Positions 1 to 7,269 are shown, counted from the stretch's first letter. The stretch is 15,485 bases of DNA from Soonwooa sp023440705 (GCA_023440705.1 JAEXRP010000119.1:1-15485), one strand, 5' to 3'. Notes: a model not told the origin generated them from the letters alone. Program-made: numbers and translations.

Positions 1-1
1 C

Positions 2-331
2 AGTAATACTGGCGTTGGCATCTCGATGTACAATTACGGTATGGATATGAATGGCGCTTTCGTGAGTTTTTTTGCTAATGATGTTGAAGAATTAAATGGA
101 CTTGGTGTTTCGATTTTTGGAAATCATGCAAGCAGTGCGAGAGGCCTTTTTGTTGGCGGTTATAATTCGGCTGATGATTTCAAAGGGATGCAAATTGGTG
201 TTTACAACCACATGCAGACAGGTTTCGGAATTCAAATCGGCTTGGTTAATATTTCTAAATCAACATCAGGTTTACAATTAGGATTTTGGAACAGAAACGG
301 AAAACGTACAATGCCATTTATTAATTTTTAA
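2..331 (+). CDS. LA_2272-type surface repeat protein, C-terminal part
   Basis: The reading frame is open from the first bases of the window, so this is only the C-terminal ~109 residues of a longer protein. The visible part is built of degenerate repeats of about 20 residues with the pattern G-(hydrophobic)-Q-(I/L)-G-(x)2-N, for example GMQIGVYN, GIQIGLVN and GLQLGFWN, ending in PFINF. This pattern is what I know from LA_2272-type surface repeat proteins, which are common in Bacteroidetes and spirochaetes and are thought to form an outer-surface beta-structure; no biochemical role is established that I know of. It is followed after only 10 nt by a membrane phosphatidyltransferase-like gene on the same strand, so the two are probably co-transcribed. 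The family call is from the repeat pattern alone; the N-terminus, and any signal peptide, is outside the window. Confidence 0.65.
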   Translation, partial: SNTGVGISMYNYGMDMNGAFVSFFANDVEELNGLGVSIFGNHASSARGLFVGGYNSADDFKGMQIGVYNHMQTGFGIQIGLVNISKSTSGLQLGFWNRNGKRTMPFINF

Positions 332-341
332 AACAAGAATT

Positions 342-944
342 ATGAAAAATATACCTTATTTATTGATTGCGTTTCGATTTTTGTGCGCACCAATAATCTT
401 AGTTTTAGCTTTTTATTTAAAGATAGAAGCCCGAATTACAATTTTAGTGTTGATGTATTTAGGATTGTTTTCCGATATTTTTGATGGCATTATTGCGCGA
501 AAAGCAGGTGTCGCTTCGGAAAAATTAAGACGATTGGACAGTCAGACCGATTTGGTGTTTTGGTTATCCATAGGTGTTGCCACTTACTTACTCTTTCCAG
601 ATTTAATTAAACAAAACAAAGTTCCGATTATCTTAATCTTCGTAATGGAGGCTTTATGTTACATCATAAGTTTTGTAAAATTCGGTAAGGAAACTTGTAC
701 GCACGCTTTTCTATCCAAAATGTGGGGACTAAGTTTGCTACTTGCGTTTACCAGTTTGCTCGGCTTTGAGTATGCTGGCTGGGCTTTTGCGACAAGCGTT
801 GTTTTGGGATTAATATCACATTTGGATGTGATTTTGATAATTTTAATTTTACCAAAATGGCAGCACGATATCCCAAGTTGCTATCACGCATGGCAAATTC
901 GTCAAGGAAAATCTATTAAAAAGAATATTTACTTCAATAGTTAA
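342..944 (+). CDS. CDP-alcohol phosphatidyltransferase family membrane protein
   Basis: A 200-residue polytopic membrane protein of the CDP-alcohol phosphatidyltransferase superfamily, whose members transfer a phospho-alcohol or phosphatidyl group from a CDP-linked donor in the membrane. The signature D-x2-D-G-x2-A-R-x8-G-x3-D-x3-D is present at residues 45-70: D45, D48, G49, A52, R53, D66 and D70 are all there, so the metal and CDP-binding acidic residues are kept. The usual glycine is replaced by Leu62 (segment KLRRLDSQTD). Several hydrophobic segments follow, as expected for about six membrane helices. The closing residues (HAWQIRQGKSIKK) are basic and probably cytoplasmic. The acceptor alcohol cannot be read from sequence; the glycine loss and short length argue against confident naming as PgsA or PssA. 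It starts 10 nt after the surface repeat gene, suggesting one transcript. Confidence 0.8.
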   Translation: MKNIPYLLIAFRFLCAPIILVLAFYLKIEARITILVLMYLGLFSDIFDGIIARKAGVASEKLRRLDSQTDLVFWLSIGVATYLLFPDLIKQNKVPIILIFVMEALCYIISFVKFGKETCTHAFLSKMWGLSLLLAFTSLLGFEYAGWAFATSVVLGLISHLDVILIILILPKWQHDIPSCYHAWQIRQGKSIKKNIYFNS

Positions 945-968
945 TAGGCTAAAACTGTTTAAATTTCA

Positions 969-976
969 TAACTTTG
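969..976 (+). promoter_or_regulatory. -7 box of asnS promoter
   Basis: TAACTTTG matches the Bacteroidetes -7 consensus TAnnTTTG exactly and lies 19 nt before the asnS ATG, giving a leader of roughly 12-14 nt. No convincing -33 TTG is visible at the usual spacing. Confidence 0.55.
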
Positions 977-995
977 CAGACATTAATTTTTGATA

Positions 996-2444
996 ATGAA
1001 AAAGCAAACAATTAAAGATCTTTTAACAGATTACAAGAAAGTTTTACATCACGACATTACAGTTTACGGTTGGGTTAGAGCATTCCGTTCTAATCGTTTT
1101 ATAGCACTTAACGACGGATCAACGATCAATAATTTGCAAGTGGTCGTAGACTTCGAAAATTTTGATGAAAACATTATCAAAAATATCAATACAGCAGCCT
1201 CTCTTAAGGTAACTGGCGAAGTTGTAGAAAGTCAAGGTGCTGGCCAAACAGTAGAATTGATTGCGAAAAAAATTACAATTCTTGGTGATAACTTTACCGA
1301 AGAATTACAATCAACGATTCTTCAACCTAAAAAACATAGTTTAGAAAAATTGCGTGAGCAAGCACATCTTAGATTCAGAACCAATCTTTTTGGAGCGGTT
1401 TTCAGAGTGAGAAGTGCGGTGAGTTTTGCGATTCACCAATATTTTAATCAAAATCAATTCTTCTACATCAACACGCCAATTGTTACAGGTGCCGATGCAG
1501 AAGGCGCTGGCGAAATGTTTGGTGTGACTAATTTTGATTTAAAGAACATTCCGCGTAACGAAGAAGGCGAAATCGATTATACACAAGATTTCTTTGGTAG
1601 AAAAACCAACTTAACAGTTTCTGGTCAGTTGGAAGGCGAAACTGCGGCGATGGGATTGGGACGTATTTATACATTTGGACCGACTTTCCGTGCAGAAAAT
1701 TCTAACACAACGCGTCACTTAGCTGAGTTCTGGATGATCGAGCCAGAAGTTGCTTTCAACAATTTGGAGGACAACATCGACTTGGCTGAGGATTTCTTAA
1801 AATATGTGATTAATTATTGTTTAGAAAATTGCAAAGACGATTTAGAATTTTTGGATAAGCGTTTTGAGGAAGAACAAAAAACAAAACCAGAAAAAGAAAG
1901 AGCAAAAGAAGGTCTTATCGAGAAGCTTCAAAACGTTGTTACAAAGCGTTTCAAAAGAGTTTCTTATACCGAAGCAATCGATATTTTGTTAAACTCAAAA
2001 GAGAATAAAAAAGGAAAATTTGCATATCCAATCGAAGCTTGGGGAGCGGATCTGCAATCGGAGCACGAGCGTTTCTTAGTAGAAAAGCATTTCGAAAGTC
2101 CAGTAGTATTGTTCGATTATCCGAAAGATATCAAGGCATTCTACATGAAGCTGAACGAAGATAACAAAACCGTTGCTGCGATGGACGTATTGTTCCCAGG
2201 AATTGGCGAAATTATCGGTGGATCCGAGAGAGAAGCGCGTCTAGATGTTCTTAAACAAAAAATGCAGGAAATGCATGTTGACGAGCACGAGCTTTGGTGG
2301 TACCTAGATACGCGTAAGTTCGGGTCTGTGCCACACGCAGGATTTGGCTTAGGACTAGAAAGATTGGTGCTTTTCGTAACTGGTATGACGAATATCCGTG
2401 ATGTAATTCCTTTCCCAAGAACGCCAAAAAGTGCAGAATTTTAA
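996..2444 (+). CDS. asnS: Asparaginyl-tRNA synthetase
   Basis: Cytoplasmic class II aminoacyl-tRNA synthetase that charges tRNA-Asn with asparagine using ATP. The 482-residue product has an N-terminal OB-fold anticodon-binding domain (about residues 18-95, with ITVYGWVRAFRSNRF), then the class II catalytic core. Class II motif 2 is clear at residues 231-245 (FRAENSNTTRHLAEF) and motif 3 at 449-458 (GFGLGLERLV); the TVSGQLEGE segment at 207-215 is typical of AsnRS rather than AspRS. A lysine/glutamate-rich insertion around residues 285-315 is normal for bacterial AsnRS of this phylum. I chose the ATG at 996; an in-frame TTG at 990 is possible but would sit closer to the -7 box. An intrinsic terminator follows within 25 nt. 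It appears to be a single-gene unit. Confidence 0.97.
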   Translation: MKKQTIKDLLTDYKKVLHHDITVYGWVRAFRSNRFIALNDGSTINNLQVVVDFENFDENIIKNINTAASLKVTGEVVESQGAGQTVELIAKKITILGDNFTEELQSTILQPKKHSLEKLREQAHLRFRTNLFGAVFRVRSAVSFAIHQYFNQNQFFYINTPIVTGADAEGAGEMFGVTNFDLKNIPRNEEGEIDYTQDFFGRKTNLTVSGQLEGETAAMGLGRIYTFGPTFRAENSNTTRHLAEFWMIEPEVAFNNLEDNIDLAEDFLKYVINYCLENCKDDLEFLDKRFEEEQKTKPEKERAKEGLIEKLQNVVTKRFKRVSYTEAIDILLNSKENKKGKFAYPIEAWGADLQSEHERFLVEKHFESPVVLFDYPKDIKAFYMKLNEDNKTVAAMDVLFPGIGEIIGGSEREARLDVLKQKMQEMHVDEHELWWYLDTRKFGSVPHAGFGLGLERLVLFVTGMTNIRDVIPFPRTPKSAEF

Positions 2445-2467
2445 GCTATATTAAAAGTACAAATTAT

Positions 2468-2513
2468 AAAAACCGCCTTTCAAAATTTTTTGAAAGGCGG
2501 TTTTGTTTTTTTG
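2468..2513 (+). terminator. Intrinsic terminator of asnS
   Basis: A 14-bp perfect stem (AAAACCGCCTTTCA at 2469-2482 with TGAAAGGCGGTTTT at 2491-2504) is followed by a T-rich tract. It begins 24 nt after the asnS stop. Confidence 0.92.
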
Positions 2514-2518
2514 AAGCT

Positions 2519-2640
2519 TTTCCCGCTCTCGGCTGTATCTTTAGGTTTGTCGCTCGGACGGCTCCGCTTGCGCTCCGCCGCCTCACTCCAAGCCCAAAGG
2601 ATGCCGCCTCCATCGGAGCTAGGGATTTCGGATAATAATT
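2519..2640 (-). repeat. GC-rich structured intergenic repeat, family 1, copy R1
   Basis: A sharply GC-rich block in an AT-rich genome. Its reverse complement shares the core GAGGCGGCGGAGCG..AGCGGAGCCGTCCGA with copy R2 and the flank ATCCTTTGGG. A long imperfect stem pairs 2539-2552 with 2586-2599, partly through G-U pairs. It lies between the asnS terminator and the gpsA terminator, so neither gene's mature transcript need include it. Short open frames here on both strands are compositional by-products. Confidence 0.75.
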
Positions 2641-2651
2641 TAAATTTGAAA

Positions 2652-2688
2652 CAAAAAAAAGCTTTGCCCATCCGAAGGCAAGCAAAGC
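2652..2688 (-). terminator. Intrinsic terminator of gpsA
   Basis: Read on the minus strand, GCTTTGC (2688-2682) pairs with GCAAAGC (2667-2661) around a loop with partial inner pairing, followed directly by a run of eight T. It lies about 32 nt after the gpsA stop and faces the asnS terminator. Confidence 0.8.
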
Positions 2689-2719
2689 ACATTCAAAACC
2701 CTTTATTTTAAATGAAATT

Positions 2720-3730
2720 CTAATTTAATTTATCCGTCAACTTCGCAAATTGTTTTTCAGCATTTTTCTCTTCATATAGAATAGCGAAAATCGTGTTGAT
2801 AATCGGAAGTTTTAATTTTTTTTCCTTACAAATACTGTAAATACCATTAGTTGCGTAATAACCCTCCGCAACCATGTTCATCGATTGGATTGCAGATTTA
2901 ACAGTGTAGCCTTTACCAATTAAGTTTCCGAGATTTCGATTACGCGAGAATAGTGAGTACGCAGTAACCAAAAGATCACCAAGATAAGCGCTTTCGTTAA
3001 CATCGCGCGGTTCTGGATATACAGCTTCTAGGAAGGTTTCCATCTCGCGGATTGCGTTAGAAACATATACCGCGATAAAGTTATCACCATAACCCAATCC
3101 ACTAGCAATACCAGCACCAATGGCGTAGATGTTTTTCAAAATTGCGCTATATTCGTTACCAAGAATATCTTGACTTTCGTTCACTTTGATGTAGAAAGAA
3201 GAGAATATTTTGGAAAGAATTTCGGAGTCTTTTTGCTCCGCTGCTGCAATTGTTAGGTAAGAAAGACGCTCCATCGCAACTTCTTCTGCATGACAAGGAC
3301 CAGCGATAACTGCTTGATTTTTATAACCAATCTGGAACTTGTCACGAAGGTAATTTGCTACAATATCATTGTATTCTGGCACAATACCTTTAATCGCCGA
3401 ACAAAATAATTTGTCTTGATAATTACAACTTAGATTTTCTAAAGTACCAGCAAGATAGATAGATGGCGTTGCTAAGACAACAATGTCGCAAGCTTCAACC
3501 AGTTCGTTAATATCAGTAGTAAGTTTTAGTTGCTTCATGTTAAAGCTAACCATTGGAAGATAAGTTGGGTTGTGTCCACGCAATTGGATTGCTCCTTTCA
3601 CGAACTCGTTACGGACATGCCAATGCACGGTTTTACAGTTTTCTGTCAGCATTTTTACAATTGCTGTTGCGAAACTTCCACTTCCTACAACACCTATTTT
3701 GGGCGGTTGAGGAGATTTTGTTTTTGCCAT
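2720..3730 (-). CDS. gpsA: Glycerol-3-phosphate dehydrogenase [NAD(P)+]
   Basis: Cytoplasmic enzyme that reduces dihydroxyacetone phosphate to sn-glycerol 3-phosphate, the backbone precursor of membrane phospholipids. With the ATG at 3730 the product is 336 residues, the family's usual size. The N-terminal Rossmann motif is GVVGSGSFATA (residues 13-23). The conserved CSAIKGI segment (110-116) follows, then AGPCHAEEVA at 143-152, where Bacteroidetes carry Cys in place of the usual Ser. The catalytic region GNEYSAILKN (191-200) holds the active-site lysine K199, and the GLGYGDN and NLIGKGY segments follow. A GTG at 3739 is in frame but ATG 3730 fits the family start and leaves about 19 nt of leader after the -7 box. 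It is a single-gene unit, convergent with asnS. Confidence 0.96.
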   Translation of the reverse strand: MAKTKSPQPPKIGVVGSGSFATAIVKMLTENCKTVHWHVRNEFVKGAIQLRGHNPTYLPMVSFNMKQLKLTTDINELVEACDIVVLATPSIYLAGTLENLSCNYQDKLFCSAIKGIVPEYNDIVANYLRDKFQIGYKNQAVIAGPCHAEEVAMERLSYLTIAAAEQKDSEILSKIFSSFYIKVNESQDILGNEYSAILKNIYAIGAGIASGLGYGDNFIAVYVSNAIREMETFLEAVYPEPRDVNESAYLGDLLVTAYSLFSRNRNLGNLIGKGYTVKSAIQSMNMVAEGYYATNGIYSICKEKKLKLPIINTIFAILYEEKNAEKQFAKLTDKLN

Positions 3731-3755
3731 TTTGTTCACTTATTTTAACCTAATG

Positions 3756-3763
3756 CAAAGCTA
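3756..3763 (-). promoter_or_regulatory. -7 box of gpsA promoter
   Basis: On the minus strand this reads TAGCTTTG, an exact TAnnTTTG match, 25 nt upstream of the gpsA ATG. No TTG at the usual -33 spacing was found. Confidence 0.5.
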
Positions 3764-3898
3764 CAATTATATAATTAAAATGAAAATCTTTCGACTAAGC
3801 ATTGTGAGCAAAAGCTGTGAAATATTTTATGAATAATTAAAATTTCTTTAAAATTTGTTAAATAAAACTAAAAAAATAATCGTTTTATAAAAAATGAT

Positions 3899-3906
3899 TA
3901 TTTTTG
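3899..3906 (+). promoter_or_regulatory. -7 box of the M23 peptidase promoter
   Basis: TATTTTTG matches TAnnTTTG and lies 37 nt before the peptidase ATG at 3944. The surrounding ~190-nt divergent intergenic region is AT-rich and otherwise unremarkable. Confidence 0.45.
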
Positions 3907-3943
3907 CAGTCTTAATTTTTAATGTATAATCAAGCAGATATAT

Positions 3944-4813
3944 ATGAAGAGATTTTTGAGAAGTAATAAAAAGACTAATATCGTTTTGGGATGTTTATTA
4001 GTTGTTGTTTTTGCTCAAGCCATGTTAATTGGAAAACTTTATTCTGAGAAAGATGACAAAAATTATCAAGTTAATTTAGTGAAAATTAACACGGTAAAAG
4101 ATAGTATTGATCACCGCGAACTAAAAGAAAACCTTTTGAGTGTTGACCAAGTGGTGCGTAATCTTAATTCATTTTTAGCTTCTAAAAATGTATCGGATTT
4201 AAGAATTGAAAACCTTGCAAAAGATAGCTTGGCTAATGAAGTTTATCTATCAAAACAAAGCAATCGTTATAGCCAATATTTAGTGGATTTGGAAAAGAAA
4301 TTACAACAAGTTCCGTTAGGTGTTCCGACTTCGGGCTATATTTCTTCTAATTTTGGGATTCGTAAAAATCCTATTCCATTCAAAACAGTGTTTGCTTCTG
4401 TTAAACCTTTGAAGCCTGCAGCAACTGATAGCACTGGCGCAGTTGCCACATTAAAGGAAGATCCAAAAGCAAGTCAAAATGCTCCAGCTGAGAAAGATCA
4501 AATGCAGTTCCATAAAGGGATTGATGTTGCTGTAGCTTTCGGTTCTGATGTTGTTGCGGCGGCAGCTGGCAAAGTTTTGTTTGCTGGACAGAAGGGAGGT
4601 TATGGTAATTGTGTCATTATTTCGCATGGCAACGGATTGGCAACGCTTTACGGGCATCTATCTAGTATTTCGGTAGCTAACAACCAAGACGTGAAAGTGG
4701 GAGAGGTGATTGCGAAATCAGGGAATTCTGGACGTTCTACTGGTCCACATCTTCACTATGAAGTTCATAAAAATAACACACCGGTTAATCCGAAATTGTT
4801 CATGAATCTATAA
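3944..4813 (+). CDS. Membrane-anchored M23-family metallopeptidase
   Basis: A 289-residue cell-envelope protein with a C-terminal LytM/peptidase M23 domain, a zinc endopeptidase fold that cuts peptide crosslinks in peptidoglycan or activates amidases. One N-terminal hydrophobic segment (about residues 13-30) after the basic MKRFLRSNKK suggests an inner-membrane anchor or uncleaved signal. A predicted helical stretch (50-125) comes next. The catalytic domain starts at GYISSNFGIR (131-140). All zinc and catalytic residues are visible: H190 and D194 (FHKGID), H238 (YGHLS), H269 and H271 (GPHLHYEV), so it should be active. Between FGIR and HKGID lies an extra Ala/Lys/Pro-rich low-complexity insert of roughly 40 residues (about 147-187), where most M23 domains have only a short turn. 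It is a single-gene unit with its own promoter box and terminator. Confidence 0.92.
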   Translation: MKRFLRSNKKTNIVLGCLLVVVFAQAMLIGKLYSEKDDKNYQVNLVKINTVKDSIDHRELKENLLSVDQVVRNLNSFLASKNVSDLRIENLAKDSLANEVYLSKQSNRYSQYLVDLEKKLQQVPLGVPTSGYISSNFGIRKNPIPFKTVFASVKPLKPAATDSTGAVATLKEDPKASQNAPAEKDQMQFHKGIDVAVAFGSDVVAAAAGKVLFAGQKGGYGNCVIISHGNGLATLYGHLSSISVANNQDVKVGEVIAKSGNSGRSTGPHLHYEVHKNNTPVNPKLFMNL

Positions 4814-4819
4814 AATATT

Positions 4820-4856
4820 AAAAGCATCTTTTTGAAGGTGCTTTTTTCTTTTTCTA
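4820..4856 (+). terminator. Intrinsic terminator of the M23 peptidase gene
   Basis: An 11-bp stem (AAAAGCATCTT with AAGGTGCTTTT, one G-U pair) around the loop TTTG is followed by a T-rich tract, 7 nt after the stop. Confidence 0.85.
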
Positions 4857-4883
4857 ATATCTGTAAATATTAAATTGTTCACG

Positions 4884-5044
4884 ACTTTTGCGTGAGCGAT
4901 GCTAGCGGAAATCCTTTGGGTTGACGCGAGGCGGCGGAGCGTAGCGGAGCCGTCCGAACGTCAAACTAAAGATTGTAGCGGGACGTAGCGACCCGAAGTT
5001 ATGCTTTGGGTTTTGCTCTGGAAAAACGAGGGACACGCCCAAAA
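4884..5044 (+). repeat. GC-rich structured intergenic repeat, family 1, copy R2
   Basis: The longest copy of the GC-rich repeat. It shares the GGCGGCGGAGCG..AGCGGAGCCGTCCGA core with R1 and the GCGTGAG start and CACGCCCAAA end with R3. The main hairpin pairs 4915-4926 (TTTGGGTTGACG) with 4959-4970 (CGTCAAACTAAA) with one G-U pair and one mismatch, and an inner GGCGGC/GCCGTCC stem. Like R1 it sits between the terminators of two convergent genes. Confidence 0.78.
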
Positions 5045-5083
5045 TAAAAAAATCCCGAAACTTAGTAAGTATCGGGATTTTTG
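5041..5083 (-). terminator. Intrinsic terminator of tig
   Basis: An 11-bp perfect stem (5048-5058 with 5072-5082, AAAAATCCCGA / TCGGGATTTTT) is followed on the minus strand by a long T-rich run. It begins 17 nt after the tig stop. The plus-strand T tract is only five bases, so it mainly serves the minus strand. Confidence 0.88.
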
Positions 5084-5099
5084 TGAAGTATAACTTTAA

Positions 5100-6434
5100 T
5101 TATTTCTTAAGCTCTTCAAGAAACTCATCGTGAGAGATTGCTGTTTCTTTTTTGCTTGCTTTTTCTAGGATAGCATCTTTTAGTTTTGCCATACCAACTT
5201 CTGAAGAGATTTGACGTACTTGGTTTTCGTCTTTCAACATTTCAACCGCATATTTTTGTACTTCTTCGTCAGACAAGTGGTGGATACCGTAGATTGCTAA
5301 CTGATTTCTTACCAACTGCTCAGCTTGTGCCAATACGTCGTTGTAGTCTAAAGAAATTTCGTTTTGCGTCATCAACTTACCTTCTAAGATTTGGTATTTG
5401 ATTTGGTTTTTCTCGTTTTCAAGAATTTCTTTTGCTTGCTCTTCAGATTGGATGTTTTGGTTAGAGAACAACAACCATTTTGTTAAGAAAGCTTCAGGAA
5501 GTTTAACTTCTTCTTTTTCAGAAACTTGTTCTAAAATTTTGTTAACGAAATGTACGTCAGCATTTTGTTGGAAGTACTCGTCTAACTCTTTTTTAACACG
5601 CTCTCTAAGTTCTTCCTCAGACTTAATTTCGTCTTTACCGTAAACTTTATCGAACAATTCTTGGTTAAGTTCTGCCAAGTCTAGACCATAGATATCTTTA
5701 ACAGTTACCTCAACTTCGTTGTGGTGCATATTTTCAGCTTCATCTTTGTTGATGCCTAATTCTTTAGCAAGATCTTCTTTAGCTACTAAATCTTCTTTAG
5801 AAACTTTTACAGATCCATCTTTTTTAAGAGACTTAACAAGATCGTATACTGCTTTAGTTTCTTTGTTAGCTGTAACGTGCTTTGGCGCGTGGTTGTGCTC
5901 ACCTTCTGCATCTTCTTCTACAACTTGCTTAACTTCTAGAGCGATGTAAGAATCTTTTCCGATTTTGTCTTGCTCTACACGCTCAGCAAAACGCTTTTGC
6001 ATGTTTTCTACACTTGTTGTGATTTCTTTATCAGACGCTTCAACTTTGTAGTGTGGCGCTTCATATTTTGCAAGATCGATTGTCAATTCTGGCTCGTAAC
6101 CAACTTCGAAAGCTACAGATACTTGATCAGCATTATAGTCTAACTCGTTAACTGGAAGTGGAACTGGTTGACCTACTAATCTCAATTTGTTATCATTAAC
6201 ATAAGCGTTAAGCGCCTCAGAGATTTGCTTGTTGATTTCTTCAAAAGCGATACCAGCTTCATATTGTTTTTTAACCATGCTTAATGGCACTTTTCCTTTT
6301 CTGAATCCAGGTACTTGCGCATTTTTAGCGTAGTTAATTAAAGTTTTGTCTACTTTTTCTTTGTAATCTGATTTATCCAAAGTTACAGTAAGTAATGCAC
6401 TTACTTCGTCATGGTTTTTTGCTGTAACGTTCAT
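5100..6434 (-). CDS. tig: Trigger factor, ribosome-associated chaperone
   Basis: A 444-residue ribosome-tunnel-exit chaperone that shelters nascent chains. The N-terminal ribosome-binding domain is clear and carries the signature GFRKGKVP at residues 43-50, preceded by the typical DKTLINYAKNAQVP. The C-terminal part is long, charged and helical (with EELRERVKKELDEYF), as in the chaperone-arm domain. In the middle, where enterobacterial trigger factor has an FKBP-type prolyl isomerase, roughly residues 145-250 show none of the FKBP landmarks (no DFxG segment, no PGFE); the stretch is instead acidic/lysine-rich with EGEHNHAPKH. The isomerase is therefore probably lost or strongly diverged (inference). 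It has its own promoter and terminator. The ATG at 6434 fits the family N-terminus. Confidence 0.95.
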   Translation of the reverse strand: MNVTAKNHDEVSALLTVTLDKSDYKEKVDKTLINYAKNAQVPGFRKGKVPLSMVKKQYEAGIAFEEINKQISEALNAYVNDNKLRLVGQPVPLPVNELDYNADQVSVAFEVGYEPELTIDLAKYEAPHYKVEASDKEITTSVENMQKRFAERVEQDKIGKDSYIALEVKQVVEEDAEGEHNHAPKHVTANKETKAVYDLVKSLKKDGSVKVSKEDLVAKEDLAKELGINKDEAENMHHNEVEVTVKDIYGLDLAELNQELFDKVYGKDEIKSEEELRERVKKELDEYFQQNADVHFVNKILEQVSEKEEVKLPEAFLTKWLLFSNQNIQSEEQAKEILENEKNQIKYQILEGKLMTQNEISLDYNDVLAQAEQLVRNQLAIYGIHHLSDEEVQKYAVEMLKDENQVRQISSEVGMAKLKDAILEKASKKETAISHDEFLEELKK

Positions 6435-6460
6435 TATTAATTAATTGAAATTTTAGTTGG

Positions 6461-6490
6461 CAAAAATAGTCAAAAAAGAGCGATTTGCAA
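6461..6490 (-). promoter_or_regulatory. tig promoter (TTG - N19 - TAnnTTTG)
   Basis: On the minus strand, TTG (6490-6488), a 19-nt spacer and TATTTTTG (6468-6461) form the best full match to the Bacteroidetes housekeeping promoter in the window. The -7 box ends 26 nt before the tig ATG. Its -33 TTG lies inside the 3' arm of the terminator hairpin of the upstream gene. Confidence 0.7.
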
Positions 6491-6526
6491 AATTAATCCT
6501 TAGACTAATCATAGCAAATCGCTCAT
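6470..6526 (-). terminator. Intrinsic terminator of the lipoprotein gene
   Basis: An 11-bp perfect inverted repeat (GAGCGATTTGC at 6478-6488, GCAAATCGCTC at 6514-6524) with a 25-nt loop is followed on the minus strand by six T. It ends the lipoprotein transcript and overlaps the -33 element of tig. Confidence 0.8.
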
Positions 6527-6596
6527 AAAATATGTTAATTTTAATTTTATCGAAGATTTTGTTTATTTTTCTTCAACAAAATTGATTCTTAAGATC

Positions 6597-7160
6597 TTAG
6601 TTCGTGATACCGAAAGTTGCTTCTGCATCTGTCTCGCCACCAGTTACACTTCCCCAAGCTGTTCCGTTAAGGTTTTCGTTTGCCGAAGCTGGCTCGTGGA
6701 TCAATGTCATTATTAATTTTGGAGAAGAATCTTTTGCAGCTTTTACAACAGTCCATTTTGTTTTAAGACCAACACGCACGCCTTTTTTGTTTGGTGTGTC
6801 AAGACGCTCTAATTGGATGTCTGATTTTGGAAAATTGAAAATCATGAAATGCTCATCTTTCGCCATTTCGATTTCGCTGGTTACATCTTCGCTACCATTC
6901 ATAAATTGAGCAGTAACTTCATAGCTTTTTCCGTCTTCTAATTTTATTGCTGGTGCAGCACCAGATCCAACGCTGTAATTATAATCTTGAACATTATTGG
7001 TTGTCAAATTCTTAACGTGCAAAACGATATTCGTCAATTCTTCTTGTGGAAGATCATCCGCTTCGAAGTCGTTGTCTCGACTACAAGATACGATGCTGAA
7101 ACTTAATAATGTTAATACGAATAATGTGCTTAATGTTCTGATTGATAATATGTTTTTCAT
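6597..7160 (-). CDS. Lipoprotein of the TonB-receptor-linked type
   Basis: Predicted 187-residue lipoprotein. From the ATG at 7160 it begins MKNILSIRTLSTLF, a basic start and hydrophobic core, then the lipobox SIVSC with the lipidated Cys at residue 26, followed by SRDNDFEADD. An ATG at 7187 in frame would add nine residues before the signal; I prefer 7160 because it gives a normal signal length. The mature part looks like an immunoglobulin-like beta-fold with conserved-looking blocks KSYEVTAQFMNGSEDVT, TLIHEP and the closing GGETDAEATFGITN. I recognise this pattern from Bacteroidetes lipoproteins encoded next to a TonB receptor and sometimes labelled 'type 1 periplasmic binding fold superfamily'; no activity is established. 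It lies downstream of the interrupted receptor, so it may help capture the same ligand at the cell surface. Confidence 0.8.
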   Translation of the reverse strand: MKNILSIRTLSTLFVLTLLSFSIVSCSRDNDFEADDLPQEELTNIVLHVKNLTTNNVQDYNYSVGSGAAPAIKLEDGKSYEVTAQFMNGSEDVTSEIEMAKDEHFMIFNFPKSDIQLERLDTPNKKGVRVGLKTKWTVVKAAKDSSPKLIMTLIHEPASANENLNGTAWGSVTGGETDAEATFGITN

Positions 7161-7202
7161 TTTGATTTGTTTTAAGTTGTTTTTCATTTTGAAGTAAAAT
7201 TT

Positions 7203-7269
7203 GTCAGTTCGAGTGGTTTTTCAAAATGTGTTTTAGAAAAATTGCATCGAAAATAGAATTTTATTTTTT
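7203..7269 (+). repeat. GTCAGTTCGAGT repeat, family 2, unit A
   Basis: The unit starts GTCAGTTCGAGT (7203-7214), continues with an imperfect hairpin (TTTTTC with GAAAAA), and ends GCATCGAAAAT plus an A/T-rich tail. It is clearly related over about 75 nt to the unit at 10226, including flanking TAAAATT on the left. It sits 43 nt upstream of the chosen lipoprotein start, in the receptor-lipoprotein spacer. Confidence 0.7.

Noticed and set aside
2464..2711. Overlapping open frames on both strands (about 70 residues each)
   Set aside because: They fall on the terminators and GC-rich repeat R1, have no start signals or recognisable domains, and owe their length to the GC-rich composition.
3728..3739. 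GTG start of gpsA at 3739
   Set aside because: The ATG at 3730 fits the family N-terminus better and leaves a more normal leader after the -7 box.
7158..7187. Upstream ATG of the lipoprotein at 7187
   Set aside because: It would add nine polar residues before the signal peptide; the ATG at 7160 gives a standard lipoprotein signal. It cannot be fully excluded.
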